This document shows, one piece after another, positions 16,547 to 25,803 of a stretch of 64,000 nt of DNA (position 1 is its first letter; each line of letters begins with the position of its first letter). The notes beneath the pieces are model-generated. The model was not told the origin of the DNA. It worked only from the letters and a program-made list of their open reading frames with translations, and ran no database searches. Both the position numbers and the translations under genes were made by a program. This DNA is from Bacillota bacterium (lineage in GTDB: Bacteria > Bacillota > Halanaerobiia > B1SED10-174): positions 1-64,000 of the forward strand of contig SKTZ01000026.1 of assembly GCA_007122335.1 (NCBI GenBank), written 5' to 3'.

Positions 16547-17370
16547 AGACTCCGCAGAAAATCCAGGTTTCGTTTTCCTTGTTTCCGGGCTTCTCCAGGC
16601 GTTTCCAGGATCAGGGGGATATTTCTAAGTTCGGGAAGTTTAACCATTGCTTCAAATCCCTGTCGTCCGATTTCCCCTTCTCCAAGATGAGTATGCCGGT
16701 CTTTTTTTTCCCCGAGTTTATGGACCGAATCATTTACATGAATCAGACCAAGTCTTTGATGGTCAATATGGGAAAAAAATTTATCCAGGGTCTTTCTCCA
16801 TCCTCTTTCAGACCGAATATCAAATCCCGAACCAAAAAGGTGACAGGTATCCAAACAAATTCCAACTTTTTCCGGATCAAAAGGAGAAACTATCTTGCTT
16901 AGCTCCAGGAAATCTGCTCCCAGTTCAGTTCCAGCCCCTGCCATCCCTTCAACCAGAAAGCTTATTGCATGGAAATTTTCCAGCAGGTGGTTGAGGGTGT
17001 CCTGCAATCGGTTGATCGCCTCCTGGGAAGAACTTTTCTTCCTGTTTCCCGGGTGGATAACAAAAAACTCTGCTCCCATCTCCTCCGCTCTTCCAACTTC
17101 CAGCTCCAGGGCGGAAATTGAACGGGAATAGAGGTCATCATCAGGGGAACAGGCATTAATCAAGTAGGTCGCATGGACTACCCAGGGGTCAATACCCTGA
17201 TCCTTTTTATTCTGCCGAATAAAAGCGGCCCCTTTTTGATCAAATGCTCCGGCCTTCCAGCTCCGGGGATTTTTTGCAAATATCTGTACTGTATTACATT
17301 TAAGGTCGAGGGCCTCCTCCATTGTTTTTTGGAGGCCCTGACCAATTGAAAGGTGAATTCCCAATCGCAA
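16543..17370 (-). CDS. nfo: Deoxyribonuclease IV (endonuclease IV)
   Basis: A 275-residue apurinic/apyrimidinic endonuclease that cuts 5' of abasic sites in base excision repair. It has the TIM-barrel metal motifs GICLDTCHLFGSGFD, HVNDSVHKLGEKKDRH and LILETPGE, and an N-terminus GIHLSIGQGL. Length matches the family. Translation starts at TTG 17370, eight bases after GAGGGG, 15 bases after the pnp stop, and its end overlaps dinG. Assigned with confidence. Confidence 0.95.
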   Translation of the reverse strand: MRLGIHLSIGQGLQKTMEEALDLKCNTVQIFAKNPRSWKAGAFDQKGAAFIRQNKKDQGIDPWVVHATYLINACSPDDDLYSRSISALELEVGRAEEMGAEFFVIHPGNRKKSSSQEAINRLQDTLNHLLENFHAISFLVEGMAGAGTELGADFLELSKIVSPFDPEKVGICLDTCHLFGSGFDIRSERGWRKTLDKFFSHIDHQRLGLIHVNDSVHKLGEKKDRHTHLGEGEIGRQGFEAMVKLPELRNIPLILETPGEARKQGKRNLDFLRSL

Positions 17371-17385
17371 TGCAATTACCCCTCG

Positions 17386-19611
17386 TTAACGGCGATCCCG
17401 GTTTCCTCCACTCCGGTTCCCACCGCGTCTTTGATCATTTCTTCTTTCTGAATTACCCGAATCCGATTTAGCTTTAGGTTGAGGATTGCGGCTTTCTTCT
17501 TCCATGCATTCAGAACCTTTTTCCTTGAGGACAGCTTCCCGGGATAGATTAATCCGGTCCTTATCGTCAATTTCCGTTACCTTAACCCATATTTTGTCCC
17601 CAACGCTAACAACATCTTCAACACTGCGGACTCTATAATCTGCCAGGCGGGAAATATGAACAAGGCCTTCTTTTCCTGGTAACACTTCAACAAAAGCACC
17701 AAAGTTCATGAGCCGCTTCACAGTCCCCATGTAGGTTTCGCCAACTTCCACATCTCGAGTTAATTCCTCAATCATGACAATTGCTTTGTCCACATCTTCC
17801 TTGCTGTATCCCAGGATAAATATCTTTCCAGTATCTTCAATGTCAATTTTGGTTTCTGTTTCCTCGGTGATTTTACGGATTGTTTTACCCTGCGGACCGA
17901 TTATTTCCCGTATCTGTTCGGGATCGATTTGAATTGAAATCATCCGGGGGGCATATGGAGAAAGTTCACTTCTGGGCTCAGAAATGGCTTCTTCCATATT
18001 ATCCAGGATTTCCAGGCGGGCTTTTCGGGCCTGCATTAGTGCTTGCTCCATTATTTCCCTGCTGATTCCCTTTATTTTAATATCCATCTGCAGGGCTGTA
18101 ACTCCATTTCTTGTTCCGGCTACCTTAAAATCCATGTCTCCATAAAAATCCTCAAGACCCTGAATATCTGAAAGGACTGCGTAATCCTCTCCTTCTTTCA
18201 TCAGCCCCATTGCAATTCCTGCAACATGGTTTTTAAGAGGTACCCCGCCGTCCATCAAAGCCAAAGAACTGGCACATATGCTGGCCTGGGAGGTTGAACC
18301 ATTGGATTCCAGGATTTCTGAAACCAGCCGAATCGTATAGGGAAATTCTTCATTGTCGGGTAAAATTGGTTCTATGGCTTTCTCACCGAGAGCACCGTGT
18401 CCAATTTCTCTTCGTCCTGGTGGCCGCATGGGCCAGGTTTCTCCCACAGAATATGGCGGGAAATTGTAGTGAAGCATAAAGCGTTTTTGCTCAAATTCTC
18501 CCAGGTCAAACATTATCTGACTATCTCCGATAGCTCCAAGAGTTAGAACTGATAGAGCCTGGGTCTGGCCACGGGTAAATTCTGCTGAACCATGCACCCT
18601 GGGTAAAATTGAAACTTCACTGTGCAGGTTTCTGACTTCATCGAGATCTCTGCCATCAGGCCTTTTCTTTTCTTTAATTACCATTTGCCGCACATTATCT
18701 TTAAGCATTGCTTCGAATTCATTTTTAATTATCTTTTCAACTTCTTCTTCTTCTCCGTCTTCCGCAAACCGGGGAATCAGGATTTCAAGGATCTGTTCTT
18801 TTAACATATCAACAGCTTCCTGTCGGTCAAGCTTATCCTCAACCCGCAGGGCCCGATTAAGGTCAGAAGAATAAGATTGAACTTCCTCAACAATCTTTTG
18901 GTCCGTTTCGGCGGGCTCAAATTCTGCTTTTTCTTTTCCTACTTCGGTCCGCATTTTTTCCTGGATTTCAACGATCTTGCGCAGGTAAACCTGCCCGAAT
19001 TCCAGGGCTTCAATCAATTTATCTTCTGGAATTTCGTGGGCGCAGGCTTCCACCATTGTTACTTCTTCCTTGGTTCCAGCTATAATTAATTCTAACTTGC
19101 TTTTTTCCCTTTCTTCTTCGGTAGGATTGACAACAAACTCATTATCTAACATACCTACCTTAATTCCCCCAATGGGTGTGGTAAAGGGGATATCAGAAAT
19201 AATTATTGACGCCGAGGCCCCGATAAAAGCCAGCATTTCTGGTTCATAATCGGGATCAACAGATAAAACAGTAGCAATTATCTGAACATCATTCCGGAAA
19301 CCATCAGGGAATAATGGCCGAAGAGGCCTATCAATTAGGCGAGCATTTAAAGTTGCAACATCTCGGGGCCGACCTTCCCTGCGGTTCCAACTTCCTGGAA
19401 TCCGCCCAATCGCATAAACTCTTTCCTCGAAATTTACCATTAGCGGTAAAAAATCAACCCCAGGGCGGGGATCCGACATTGTTGCAGTAACCAGGACAAC
19501 TGAATCTCCACCCTTAACAACAACCGAGCCATTTGCCTGTTTTGCATAATGACCTGTTTCAAGAGTAATTTTTCTCGAACCAAGTTCAATTTCCCAACTC
19601 TGTACCATCAT
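17386..19611 (-). CDS. pnp: Polyribonucleotide nucleotidyltransferase (PNPase)
   Basis: At 741 residues it has the full layout: two RNase PH domains separated by an all-helical domain, then KH (IIGPQGKTIRKI, GxxG loop) and S1 (VEVGETYMGTVKRLMNFGAF). FTRGQTQALSVLTLG and the IKGISREIMEQAL region mark the active second core. It degrades RNA 3'-5' using phosphate. The C-terminal tail after S1 is long and rich in Arg and Gly (QRRGGNRSGGNRDRR), probably an added RNA-contact tail. The gene follows rpsO after a hairpin, the standard rpsO-pnp arrangement. ATG at 19611 or 19608 are both possible. Confidence 0.97.
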   Translation of the reverse strand: MMVQSWEIELGSRKITLETGHYAKQANGSVVVKGGDSVVLVTATMSDPRPGVDFLPLMVNFEERVYAIGRIPGSWNRREGRPRDVATLNARLIDRPLRPLFPDGFRNDVQIIATVLSVDPDYEPEMLAFIGASASIIISDIPFTTPIGGIKVGMLDNEFVVNPTEEEREKSKLELIIAGTKEEVTMVEACAHEIPEDKLIEALEFGQVYLRKIVEIQEKMRTEVGKEKAEFEPAETDQKIVEEVQSYSSDLNRALRVEDKLDRQEAVDMLKEQILEILIPRFAEDGEEEEVEKIIKNEFEAMLKDNVRQMVIKEKKRPDGRDLDEVRNLHSEVSILPRVHGSAEFTRGQTQALSVLTLGAIGDSQIMFDLGEFEQKRFMLHYNFPPYSVGETWPMRPPGRREIGHGALGEKAIEPILPDNEEFPYTIRLVSEILESNGSTSQASICASSLALMDGGVPLKNHVAGIAMGLMKEGEDYAVLSDIQGLEDFYGDMDFKVAGTRNGVTALQMDIKIKGISREIMEQALMQARKARLEILDNMEEAISEPRSELSPYAPRMISIQIDPEQIREIIGPQGKTIRKITEETETKIDIEDTGKIFILGYSKEDVDKAIVMIEELTRDVEVGETYMGTVKRLMNFGAFVEVLPGKEGLVHISRLADYRVRSVEDVVSVGDKIWVKVTEIDDKDRINLSREAVLKEKGSECMEEESRNPQPKAKSDSGNSERRNDQRRGGNRSGGNRDRR

Positions 19612-19645
19612 TTTTCCTCCTCACGTCTTCTCCTATTAAAATTAA

Positions 19646-19664
19646 GAGCGGGGAGGGCCCGCTC
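19646..19664 (-). terminator. rpsO-pnp intergenic hairpin
   Basis: On the - strand GAGCGGG/CCCGCTC (7 bp, 5-base loop) sits 16 bases after rpsO. The following tract TTAATTTTAAT is interrupted, so it could be a leaky terminator or an RNase processing site, as is known for rpsO-pnp in other bacteria. Confidence 0.6.
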
Positions 19665-19679
19665 CTAAAATTAATAATA

Positions 19680-19943
19680 TTAACCCCTAATTCCAAGATC
19701 TGTAATTAACTCGCGATAACGATTCAAGTCTTTTTTCCTAAGATAGCGCAAGAGCCGCCTTCTTTTTCCAACCAGTTTTAACAGTCCCCGCCGGGAGTGG
19801 TGATCTTTGGGGTGTTGTTTCAGGTGGTCGGTTAGTTCGAAAATCCGGTGGGTTAAAATGGCGATTTGCACTTCAGGGGACCCGGTATCGTTTTCACTGG
19901 TCTGGTACTTGGCAATAATTTCTTGTTTTTTTTCGTTGTTCAT
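19680..19943 (-). CDS. rpsO: 30S ribosomal protein S15
   Basis: The 87-residue protein is full length and binds 16S rRNA early in small-subunit assembly. The signature [19 protein letters not shown] is intact and [17 protein letters not shown] is typical. ATG 19943 follows AAAAGGAGG; the longer open frame upstream belongs to the leader. It has its own promoter and an approximately 90-base leader that could mediate S15 autoregulation. Confidence 0.97.
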   Translation of the reverse strand: MNNEKKQEIIAKYQTSENDTGSPEVQIAILTHRIFELTDHLKQHPKDHHSRRGLLKLVGKRRRLLRYLRKKDLNRYRELITDLGIRG

Positions 19944-20031
19944 AATAAGCCTCCTTTTTTTGGTTACACCCCAATCCAAGAAAAGAGTCGGAGCCTCTCC
20001 TATCCTAGAAAGGGGAGCAATTCTTTTTACA
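19944..20031 (-). other. rpsO 5' leader, possible S15-binding RNA
   Basis: From the predicted start site to the ATG there are about 88 transcribed bases with G/C-rich blocks (GCTCCCC, AGGAGAGG, GGATTGGGG) able to pair with each other. S15 leaders control rpsO in several bacterial lineages. I see potential structure but cannot match a named class. Confidence 0.4.
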
Positions 20032-20037
20032 AAATTC

Positions 20038-20066
20038 ATTTTATCATAAACGCTCTCCAGTGTAAA
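20038..20066 (-). promoter_or_regulatory. Sigma-A promoter of rpsO
   Basis: On the - strand -35 TTTACA (20061-20066) and -10 TAAAAT (20038-20043) are 17 bases apart. Confidence 0.78.
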
Positions 20067-20078
20067 GAAAGGGGAAGA

Positions 20079-21005
20079 TTACAACTTCAATATTTGCTTG
20101 GTCTCTGCAATATCTTTTGTTATCTGTTGCTGAAGATCCTCTGGATTGGGAAAAAGTTTAACCGGACGAAGGTATTTATGGAACAAGACCGATATTTCTT
20201 CCCCATAAATCTGGTCATTTAAACCCAGAAGATGAACCTCAACTCCTTCGCATTCTTTACCAAAAGTAGGGCAGGCCCCCAGATTTAAAACTCCAGGATA
20301 TTTTTTGCCTTGAACTCTGGCCCAGACCGAATAAACTCCCTGCAGAGGCACTGTCAGCCCGGAGGGGAAATCCAGGTTGGCGGTAGGAAACCCCAGGGAG
20401 CTTCCCCTACCCTCTCCTTTTTCCACCCGGCCCCTTATTCCATACGGCCGGCCAAGAAAAGAAGGAACTTCAGCTACCCTACCCGCTTTAATTAGTCTTC
20501 TAACCAGTGTACTGCTTACACTGAATCCATTTATCGCAAGGGGTTCGAGCACAACTGGTTCAAAACCAAAATCTTTGCCCGCCTCTTTAATTTTTTCTTT
20601 ATCTCCTTCCCCTCGTGCCCCAAAACGGAATTTTGCTCCCACAACCAGGCCCCGGATATCGAGCTTTTCCACCATGTAATCATTGATAAACTTCCGGTAA
20701 TTCAGGTGGCCAAATTCAGGAGTAAACTGCTGCACCAGGCAAAGGTCAGCACCAAGAGCCCCCATGTAGTAAAGTTTATCTTCCAGAGAAGTTAAAAGGG
20801 TGGGAGCCCGGGGGGGATTGAGAACGGAAAGGGGATGAGGCCAAAAAGTAAATATTCCCGCGGGGACCCCAAGTTTTCGGGCTCTTTCAATAGTGGTTTC
20901 AATAACCTTTTTGTGGCCGAGATGAACTCCATCAAAAGTTCCCATTGCCAGAAAAAGGCCTCTGATTGAAATTTCCTCAGGTGAGGATATTTGATATACT
21001 TCCAT
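20079..21005 (-). CDS. ribF: Bifunctional riboflavin kinase/FAD synthetase
   Basis: 308 residues. The N-terminal nucleotidyltransferase domain has GTFDGVHLGHKK (about 22-33) and later ISSTLVRRLI-like SVSSTLVRRLI. The C-terminal riboflavin kinase domain starts at GRPYGIRGRVEKGEGRG and includes GFPTANLD. It makes FMN and then FAD from riboflavin. The gene follows truB by 15 bases, as in most Firmicutes, and the rpsO promoter follows it. No FMN riboswitch is present, which is normal for this locus. Confidence 0.96.
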   Translation of the reverse strand: MEVYQISSPEEISIRGLFLAMGTFDGVHLGHKKVIETTIERARKLGVPAGIFTFWPHPLSVLNPPRAPTLLTSLEDKLYYMGALGADLCLVQQFTPEFGHLNYRKFINDYMVEKLDIRGLVVGAKFRFGARGEGDKEKIKEAGKDFGFEPVVLEPLAINGFSVSSTLVRRLIKAGRVAEVPSFLGRPYGIRGRVEKGEGRGSSLGFPTANLDFPSGLTVPLQGVYSVWARVQGKKYPGVLNLGACPTFGKECEGVEVHLLGLNDQIYGEEISVLFHKYLRPVKLFPNPEDLQQQITKDIAETKQILKL

Positions 21006-21020
21006 GATTAATCTTTCACC

Positions 21021-21893
21021 TCATAAGAAAACTTTAAAAGGGTGGTAACCTCCATCCTTTTCTCGACAGAGGGCCAAAAAATTTTTTTCATCATCGTAAA
21101 GCCTATAAAGATCGCTTTTCTTATCTGGAGTTACTATCAATTCATTTTCATAAATTAACTGCCCGAAATTAACTTTTTCCCGCCCCTCTTGATCAACAAT
21201 AATAGAGGGCAGATGAGTCAGAGGGGTATCCGGAGAAAGCAGGAACTTATCCGGTCCCATTTTTTCCATTTCTTCAAAAGTAAAACTATCCCGGATCTTA
21301 AAGGGTCCTGTGCTGGTCCGGATCAAAAAGTTTAAGTAACCGCCAACACCGAGGGCCTCACCAAGATCTCGTGCTATGGAGCGGATATAAGTTCCCTTGG
21401 AACAGTGAATCCAGAATCTAACCCTTGGTAAAGCTATTTCCAGGGGACGCAAGGAAAATATTTCTACTGCTCGAGGAGAGATTGAAAATTCTTCACCTCT
21501 ACGGCTGCGGCGGTAGGCCCTTTCCCCCTCTATTTTAACCGCGGAAATATTGGGAGGTGTTTGGGTAATCGGGCCGGAGAATTTTGATAATTCCCGTAAT
21601 ACTTCATCTTCAGTACAGTCAAGGGGATAACTGGAAATTATCTTTCCGTAAGCATCGTCAGTATCCCTTTTCTCACCAAGGATCATTTCCCCCCAGTAAG
21701 TTTTATCCTCCTGCAGGATAAGACTGGCAACTTTGGTTCCCTTGCCCACGCAAAGGGGAAGAACCCCTGCTGCCAAGGGATCTAGAGTCCCCGTATGGCC
21801 AACCTTTTTCCAGTTCCATCTTTTCTTAATTCGATTGATAGCCCGGGCAGAACTAATACCAGGAGGTTTAAGAAAATTAATTATTCCATTCAT
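21021..21893 (-). CDS. truB: tRNA pseudouridine(55) synthase
   Basis: The 290-residue enzyme isomerises U55 in the T loop of tRNAs. GHTGTLDPLAAGVL carries the catalytic Asp38, followed by KTYWGEM, and KGTYIRSIARDLGEAL in the second half. A small C-terminal PUA-like extension ends with HPFKVFL. It overlaps nrnA by 17 bases at its start and continues to ribF, within the long nusA-infB operon. Confidence 0.96.
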   Translation of the reverse strand: MNGIINFLKPPGISSARAINRIKKRWNWKKVGHTGTLDPLAAGVLPLCVGKGTKVASLILQEDKTYWGEMILGEKRDTDDAYGKIISSYPLDCTEDEVLRELSKFSGPITQTPPNISAVKIEGERAYRRSRRGEEFSISPRAVEIFSLRPLEIALPRVRFWIHCSKGTYIRSIARDLGEALGVGGYLNFLIRTSTGPFKIRDSFTFEEMEKMGPDKFLLSPDTPLTHLPSIIVDQEGREKVNFGQLIYENELIVTPDKKSDLYRLYDDEKNFLALCREKDGGYHPFKVFL

Positions 21894-22845
21894 CTATTTT
21901 CTCCTCCACTGTATTAAGGATTTCTGGATACACATCTGCAAAAGGTTTTTCCAGGGTAACTCCTGCAGCCCGAACATGACCGCCTCCTCCCCACCGAGCA
22001 GCGATATCGTTTACAGGGAAATTCCTGCTGCGGAAACTGATTTTAGTTCTTTGCTCCTGATCTACAAAAACAATAGCAATCTCAACTCCAGCAATACTCC
22101 TTATTTCGTCGATAACTTTTTGACTTACTTCCCGGGGTGAAGGTCCTTCTTTTTCTTCTTTTATCACTGTCCAGGCAAGCTGACCATCTCTGGAAAAGCG
22201 CAAAGACTGGAGTGCTTTCTGAAAAAGGGCAAAAGAAGGACGGGACTGCCTGCCGAATAATTTCTCCTGGACTATATGTAATTCCATGCCGGTAGCCATC
22301 CAGTTGGCTAATAAAGCAAGGGTTTCTTTGCGAGTATTGGGATGCCGAAGTCCCCCGGTGTCATAAAGAATACCGGCAGTCCATGCCTCCATAACCCGAG
22401 GGGGAAGATGAATTTTATCCCGGAGATTGAGTCCCAGGATTTCGCAGGCAGAAGAGGCTTTTTCGTCAACCAGGTTAATGTCCCCAAAATATTCATTGTC
22501 GGGGTGATGGTCTATATTAATAATTTCCAGGCCCTCAATTATTTCCCCCACCCGTCCCAGGCGCTTTAAGTCCCCGCTATCTACAATAATAGCCAGGTCC
22601 GCTTCTATTTCAGGTAATTTTTGTTCGCCACCTTCAATTACAATTATTTCCTCGGGTAACAGAAAAGAGAGCCGGTCGGGAACCGGCCCTTCAATGATAC
22701 CTGTCACCCGAACATTTTTACCCTGCAATAGGAAAAATAACCCGGCGATTGCCCCCAGGCAATCACCGTCCGGATCAGAGTGACCGGTTAACAGTATTTT
22801 TTTATCACCATGCAAAACCGCCAGCAGGGAAGCAGTTTCAATCAT
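21877..22845 (-). CDS. nrnA: DHH family bifunctional oligoribonuclease/pAp phosphatase (NrnA)
   Basis: 322 residues. The DHH domain has TGHSDPDGDCLGA (20-32) and NIDHHPDNEYFG; the DHHA1 domain ends with WGGGGHVRAAG. NrnA degrades nano-RNA and dephosphorylates pAp. Here it lies between rbfA and truB, a placement common in clostridia but not in B. subtilis, and overlaps both (8 and 17 bases), consistent with coupled translation. Confidence 0.93.
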   Translation of the reverse strand: MIETASLLAVLHGDKKILLTGHSDPDGDCLGAIAGLFFLLQGKNVRVTGIIEGPVPDRLSFLLPEEIIVIEGGEQKLPEIEADLAIIVDSGDLKRLGRVGEIIEGLEIINIDHHPDNEYFGDINLVDEKASSACEILGLNLRDKIHLPPRVMEAWTAGILYDTGGLRHPNTRKETLALLANWMATGMELHIVQEKLFGRQSRPSFALFQKALQSLRFSRDGQLAWTVIKEEKEGPSPREVSQKVIDEIRSIAGVEIAIVFVDQEQRTKISFRSRNFPVNDIAARWGGGGHVRAAGVTLEKPFADVYPEILNTVEEKIDEWNN

Positions 22846-23188
22846 TCTTATCTCCTTTTATTTCATTTAATAGATTGTGAATTCTCTGACCCCGCTCCAG
22901 GGACTGGTCATAGATAAAACGAAGTTCAGGAGTATGCCTGATTTCAATTCTCTGACCAATTTCTTTCCTTAAATAACCCACTGCTTTCTCCAGCCCTTCC
23001 ATCATAGCTGCAGGGTCGTTTTTTTCCTGGAGGGTGCTTACATATATCTTCGCCACACTCAGATCTCCGCTTACTTCCACTTCGGTAATTGTCAGGAAAT
23101 TCAAACGGGGATCTTTTACTTCTTTCTGGAACAAATCACTCAGCTCTTTCTTTAAAACTTCGGCCAAGCGGTTCGCTCTGTAATTCAT
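22838..23188 (-). CDS. rbfA: Ribosome-binding factor A
   Basis: A 116-residue KH-like assembly factor for the 30S subunit and 16S 5' processing. It has the typical start RANRLAEVLKKELSDLFQKE, the KDPRL motif, and LSVAKIYVS. The ATG follows AAGGAG. It lies 50 bases after infB; a short CCTGG/CCAGG hairpin is seen in the gap, and ylxP, often found here, is absent. Confidence 0.95.
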   Translation of the reverse strand: MNYRANRLAEVLKKELSDLFQKEVKDPRLNFLTITEVEVSGDLSVAKIYVSTLQEKNDPAAMMEGLEKAVGYLRKEIGQRIEIRHTPELRFIYDQSLERGQRIHNLLNEIKGDKND

Positions 23189-23238
23189 CGCTCAACACTC
23201 CTTATCTATTATTCAGGAGCCCTGGTAATTGCCAGGTA

Positions 23239-25212
23239 TCATTCAGATAATTTTCTCTTGATTTCTTCCAGAACAAAAGCCTCAATAATATCCCCAACTT
23301 TTACATCCTGGAAGCCCTCAACATTCAGTCCACATTCATAGTTGGCTTCTACTTCCCGCACATCATCCTGAAAGCGTTTTAACGAACCGATACTTCCCTC
23401 GTGAATAACAACGCCATCTCTTAAAACTCTAACCTTGGAATTGCGAGTAATTTTGCCGTCGGTAACATATAGACCAGCAATGGTTCCCGCTTTGGGAACC
23501 CGGAAAGTATCACGGACTTCCGCACGTCCAAGAACTTTTTCCCGGATCTCCGGATCCAATAAGCCTTCCAGAGCCTTTTTAACATCATCAATAACCTGAT
23601 AAATAATCCGGTAGGTGCGGATATCAACTCCTTCCTGGTCAGCAATCCTTTTAGCTCTTGAATCGGGACGAACATTGAACCCAATTATAATAGCCTTGGA
23701 GGCTGATGCCAGGATAACATCGTTTTCAGAAATAGCGCCTGCACCAGTATGAATAATGTTGAGGTTTATATCATCACTTTTTATCTGATTCAGGGAATCT
23801 TTCAGGGCTTCAACAGAACCCTGAACATCTCCCTTTATAATGATTTTCAACTCCTTAACTTCTTCATCCTGCATTCGGGCAAAAAATTGTTCAAGGTTAG
23901 CCGGACGGTCACTGGTCAGCTCCAGTTCTCTTTTTCTTTCCCGTCTTTCTTCGGCTATTTTTTTTGCCTCTTTTTCACTTTTTACCGATTCAAGCAAATC
24001 ACCGGCGACGGGAACATCGGAAAGACCCAAAACCTCAACAGGCATAGCCGGTCCCGCTTTTTTAACTCTTTCACCCTTATCATTAATCATTGCCCTGACC
24101 CGGCCATAAGTCGACCCGGCCATAATAGCATCACCTACTCGCATTGTTCCGTCCTTGATCAGGACAGTGGCAACTGGACCTCTTCCTTTGTCCAGTTGAG
24201 CTTCAATAATAACACCTGAGGCTTTTTCCTTGGGATCAGCTTTGATGTCTTCCATTTCTGCCACCAGGAGAATCATCTCCAGGAGTTCTTCAATATTGGT
24301 CTTTTGCAGGGCAGAAATTTCAACACAAACAGTTTCCCCACCCCATTCTTCAGGAACCAGGTGATATTCTGTAAGTTGCTGTTTTACCCTTTCGGGGTTT
24401 GCATTTTCCTTATCAATCTTGTTTATGGCAATAATTATGGGGATCCCGGCGTCCTGGGCATGGTTAATTGCTTCAACCGTCTGGGGCATGATCCCATCGT
24501 CCGCAGCAATGACCAGGATTGCTATATCAGTAACATGGGCCCCCCTTGCTCTCATAGCTGTAAAGGCTTCATGCCCGGGAGTATCGAGGAAAGTAATTTT
24601 TCTCCCGTTAATGTCAACCTGGTAAGCACCGATATGCTGGGTAATCCCTCCTGCTTCAGAAGCCACAACATTTGCTTCCCTGATAACATCAAGAAGCTGG
24701 GTTTTTCCATGATCAACATGACCCATAATAGTTACCACAGGTGGCCTGTTAACAAGATCCTTTTCTTTCTTTTTCTTTTTACGTTCTTCTTTTTTTGGTT
24801 TAACTGGTTGGGCCTTTTTTTCTTCTTCTTTTGCTTCAACTTTAATATCCAGGATTTTTTCAACTTCGGCCAGGGAATCTCCAGTTAAATTCTGGGTTAA
24901 ATTTACCATTACCCCATTTTCTATCAATTGCTTTATGATTTTATTGGGGTTAACCTCCATAGCTTCGCCAATATTTTTCACATTAACCGGAGGATTAACT
25001 ACTATTTTTTCTGCAGTTATTTCTTCCTCCTGTTCTTTTTGGGCTTTCCCTTCCCCACCTGCCAGCATTTCTTTTACAAGTTTCGCTGTTTCTTCTTCTA
25101 AAGTACTCATATGCGATTTTGCTTCGATACCGAGCTCTTTTAGCATATCAACAAGTTCATTGGATTTAATATCAAGTTCTTTTGCTAACTGGTAGATCCT
25201 GATTTTTCCCAC
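23239..25212 (-). CDS. infB: Translation initiation factor IF-2
   Basis: 657 residues, short for IF-2 because the N-terminal linker is compact. Two IF2_N modules (near 1-55 and 75-125) precede a Lys/Glu-rich stretch and the GTPase: G1 GHVDHGKT (about 163-170), G3 DTPGHEAF, G4 NKID. Domains II-IV follow, ending with the C2 initiator-tRNA-binding domain. It brings formyl-Met-tRNA to the 30S subunit. It starts at GTG 25212, directly after ylxQ in the nusA operon. Confidence 0.97.
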   Translation of the reverse strand: MGKIRIYQLAKELDIKSNELVDMLKELGIEAKSHMSTLEEETAKLVKEMLAGGEGKAQKEQEEEITAEKIVVNPPVNVKNIGEAMEVNPNKIIKQLIENGVMVNLTQNLTGDSLAEVEKILDIKVEAKEEEKKAQPVKPKKEERKKKKKEKDLVNRPPVVTIMGHVDHGKTQLLDVIREANVVASEAGGITQHIGAYQVDINGRKITFLDTPGHEAFTAMRARGAHVTDIAILVIAADDGIMPQTVEAINHAQDAGIPIIIAINKIDKENANPERVKQQLTEYHLVPEEWGGETVCVEISALQKTNIEELLEMILLVAEMEDIKADPKEKASGVIIEAQLDKGRGPVATVLIKDGTMRVGDAIMAGSTYGRVRAMINDKGERVKKAGPAMPVEVLGLSDVPVAGDLLESVKSEKEAKKIAEERRERKRELELTSDRPANLEQFFARMQDEEVKELKIIIKGDVQGSVEALKDSLNQIKSDDINLNIIHTGAGAISENDVILASASKAIIIGFNVRPDSRAKRIADQEGVDIRTYRIIYQVIDDVKKALEGLLDPEIREKVLGRAEVRDTFRVPKAGTIAGLYVTDGKITRNSKVRVLRDGVVIHEGSIGSLKRFQDDVREVEANYECGLNVEGFQDVKVGDIIEAFVLEEIKRKLSE

Positions 25213-25229
25213 TTTAACACCCCCATCAA

Positions 25230-25544
25230 TTAATCATTATGGACCCTCCCTTTCCCGTCTAAGAAAGGTTTTGCTAAATTACTATCCATTATCAAAACTG
25301 CTGTCGTTTCCCTTGGAAAAACCCGGGTGAATTCCTCCTTTGTTCCCCATTCAAGGCAAGGAATATTATTATTGGAGCAAATCTCTCTAAGCTTATTTCT
25401 GGTATTTTTTCCACTGTCTTCTGCCAATAAGAGCAGCTTACCCCTGCCCTTTTTTAATTTCTGTTCAATATTGGTTGAACCTATTTGCACCTTCCTACCC
25501 CTGTAACCGAGCCCGAGCAGGCGTAGTCCTTTAGCTATTTCCAT
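25230..25544 (-). CDS. L7Ae-family RNA-binding protein YlxQ
   Basis: A 104-residue ribosomal protein L7Ae/L30e-like protein that is expected to bind kink-turn RNA. It has [20 protein letters not shown] and an [12 protein letters not shown] block typical of the YlxQ group. It overlaps rnpM by 14 bases and precedes infB by 17 bases, the standard nusA-ylxR-ylxQ-infB order. Cellular role in Firmicutes is not well established. Confidence 0.9.
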   Translation of the reverse strand: MEIAKGLRLLGLGYRGRKVQIGSTNIEQKLKKGRGKLLLLAEDSGKNTRNKLREICSNNNIPCLEWGTKEEFTRVFPRETTAVLIMDSNLAKPFLDGKGRVHND

Positions 25545-25803
25545 TTATTTTCCCCTCGAGAAATTCTTTTATTTCTTGAGGCAGTTCGATCTGCAGGTCC
25601 CGCTCTATTCTCTTATTTTTAAAAGCCTTTTTTAAACAATCTTTTTCAGGACAAAGATAGGCCCCTCGGCCCGGTTTTTTCCCAGTTGTATCAACATCCA
25701 CTTCTCCTTCGGGGCTGCGGACGATCCTGATTAATTCTTTTTTTTCACGGCGCTGATCACAACCCACACATTTACGAAGAGGTATCTTCTTCTTCCTCTT
25801 CAT
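25531..25803 (-). CDS. rnpM: YlxR family RNase P modulator
   Basis: The 90-residue basic protein has the YlxR signature RKCVGC (with GKKPGRGAYLC and a second CL pair suggesting a metal or structural Cys set). In B. subtilis YlxR/RnpM binds and modulates RNase P. It overlaps the nusA 3' end by 32 bases in a different frame, an unusually long overlap, and ylxQ by 14. The start ATG 25803 fits the family N-terminus [11 protein letters not shown]. Confidence 0.9.
   Translation of the reverse strand: MKRKKKIPLRKCVGCDQRREKKELIRIVRSPEGEVDVDTTGKKPGRGAYLCPEKDCLKKAFKNKRIERDLQIELPQEIKEFLEGKINGNS

Noticed and set aside
19944..20039. 32-residue upstream extension of rpsO
   Set aside because: It falls in the untranslated leader, and S15 is full length from ATG 19943.
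23189..23238. Hairpin CCTGG/CCAGG between infB and rbfA as a terminator
   Set aside because: The stem is short and lacks a T-run; the operon seems continuous.
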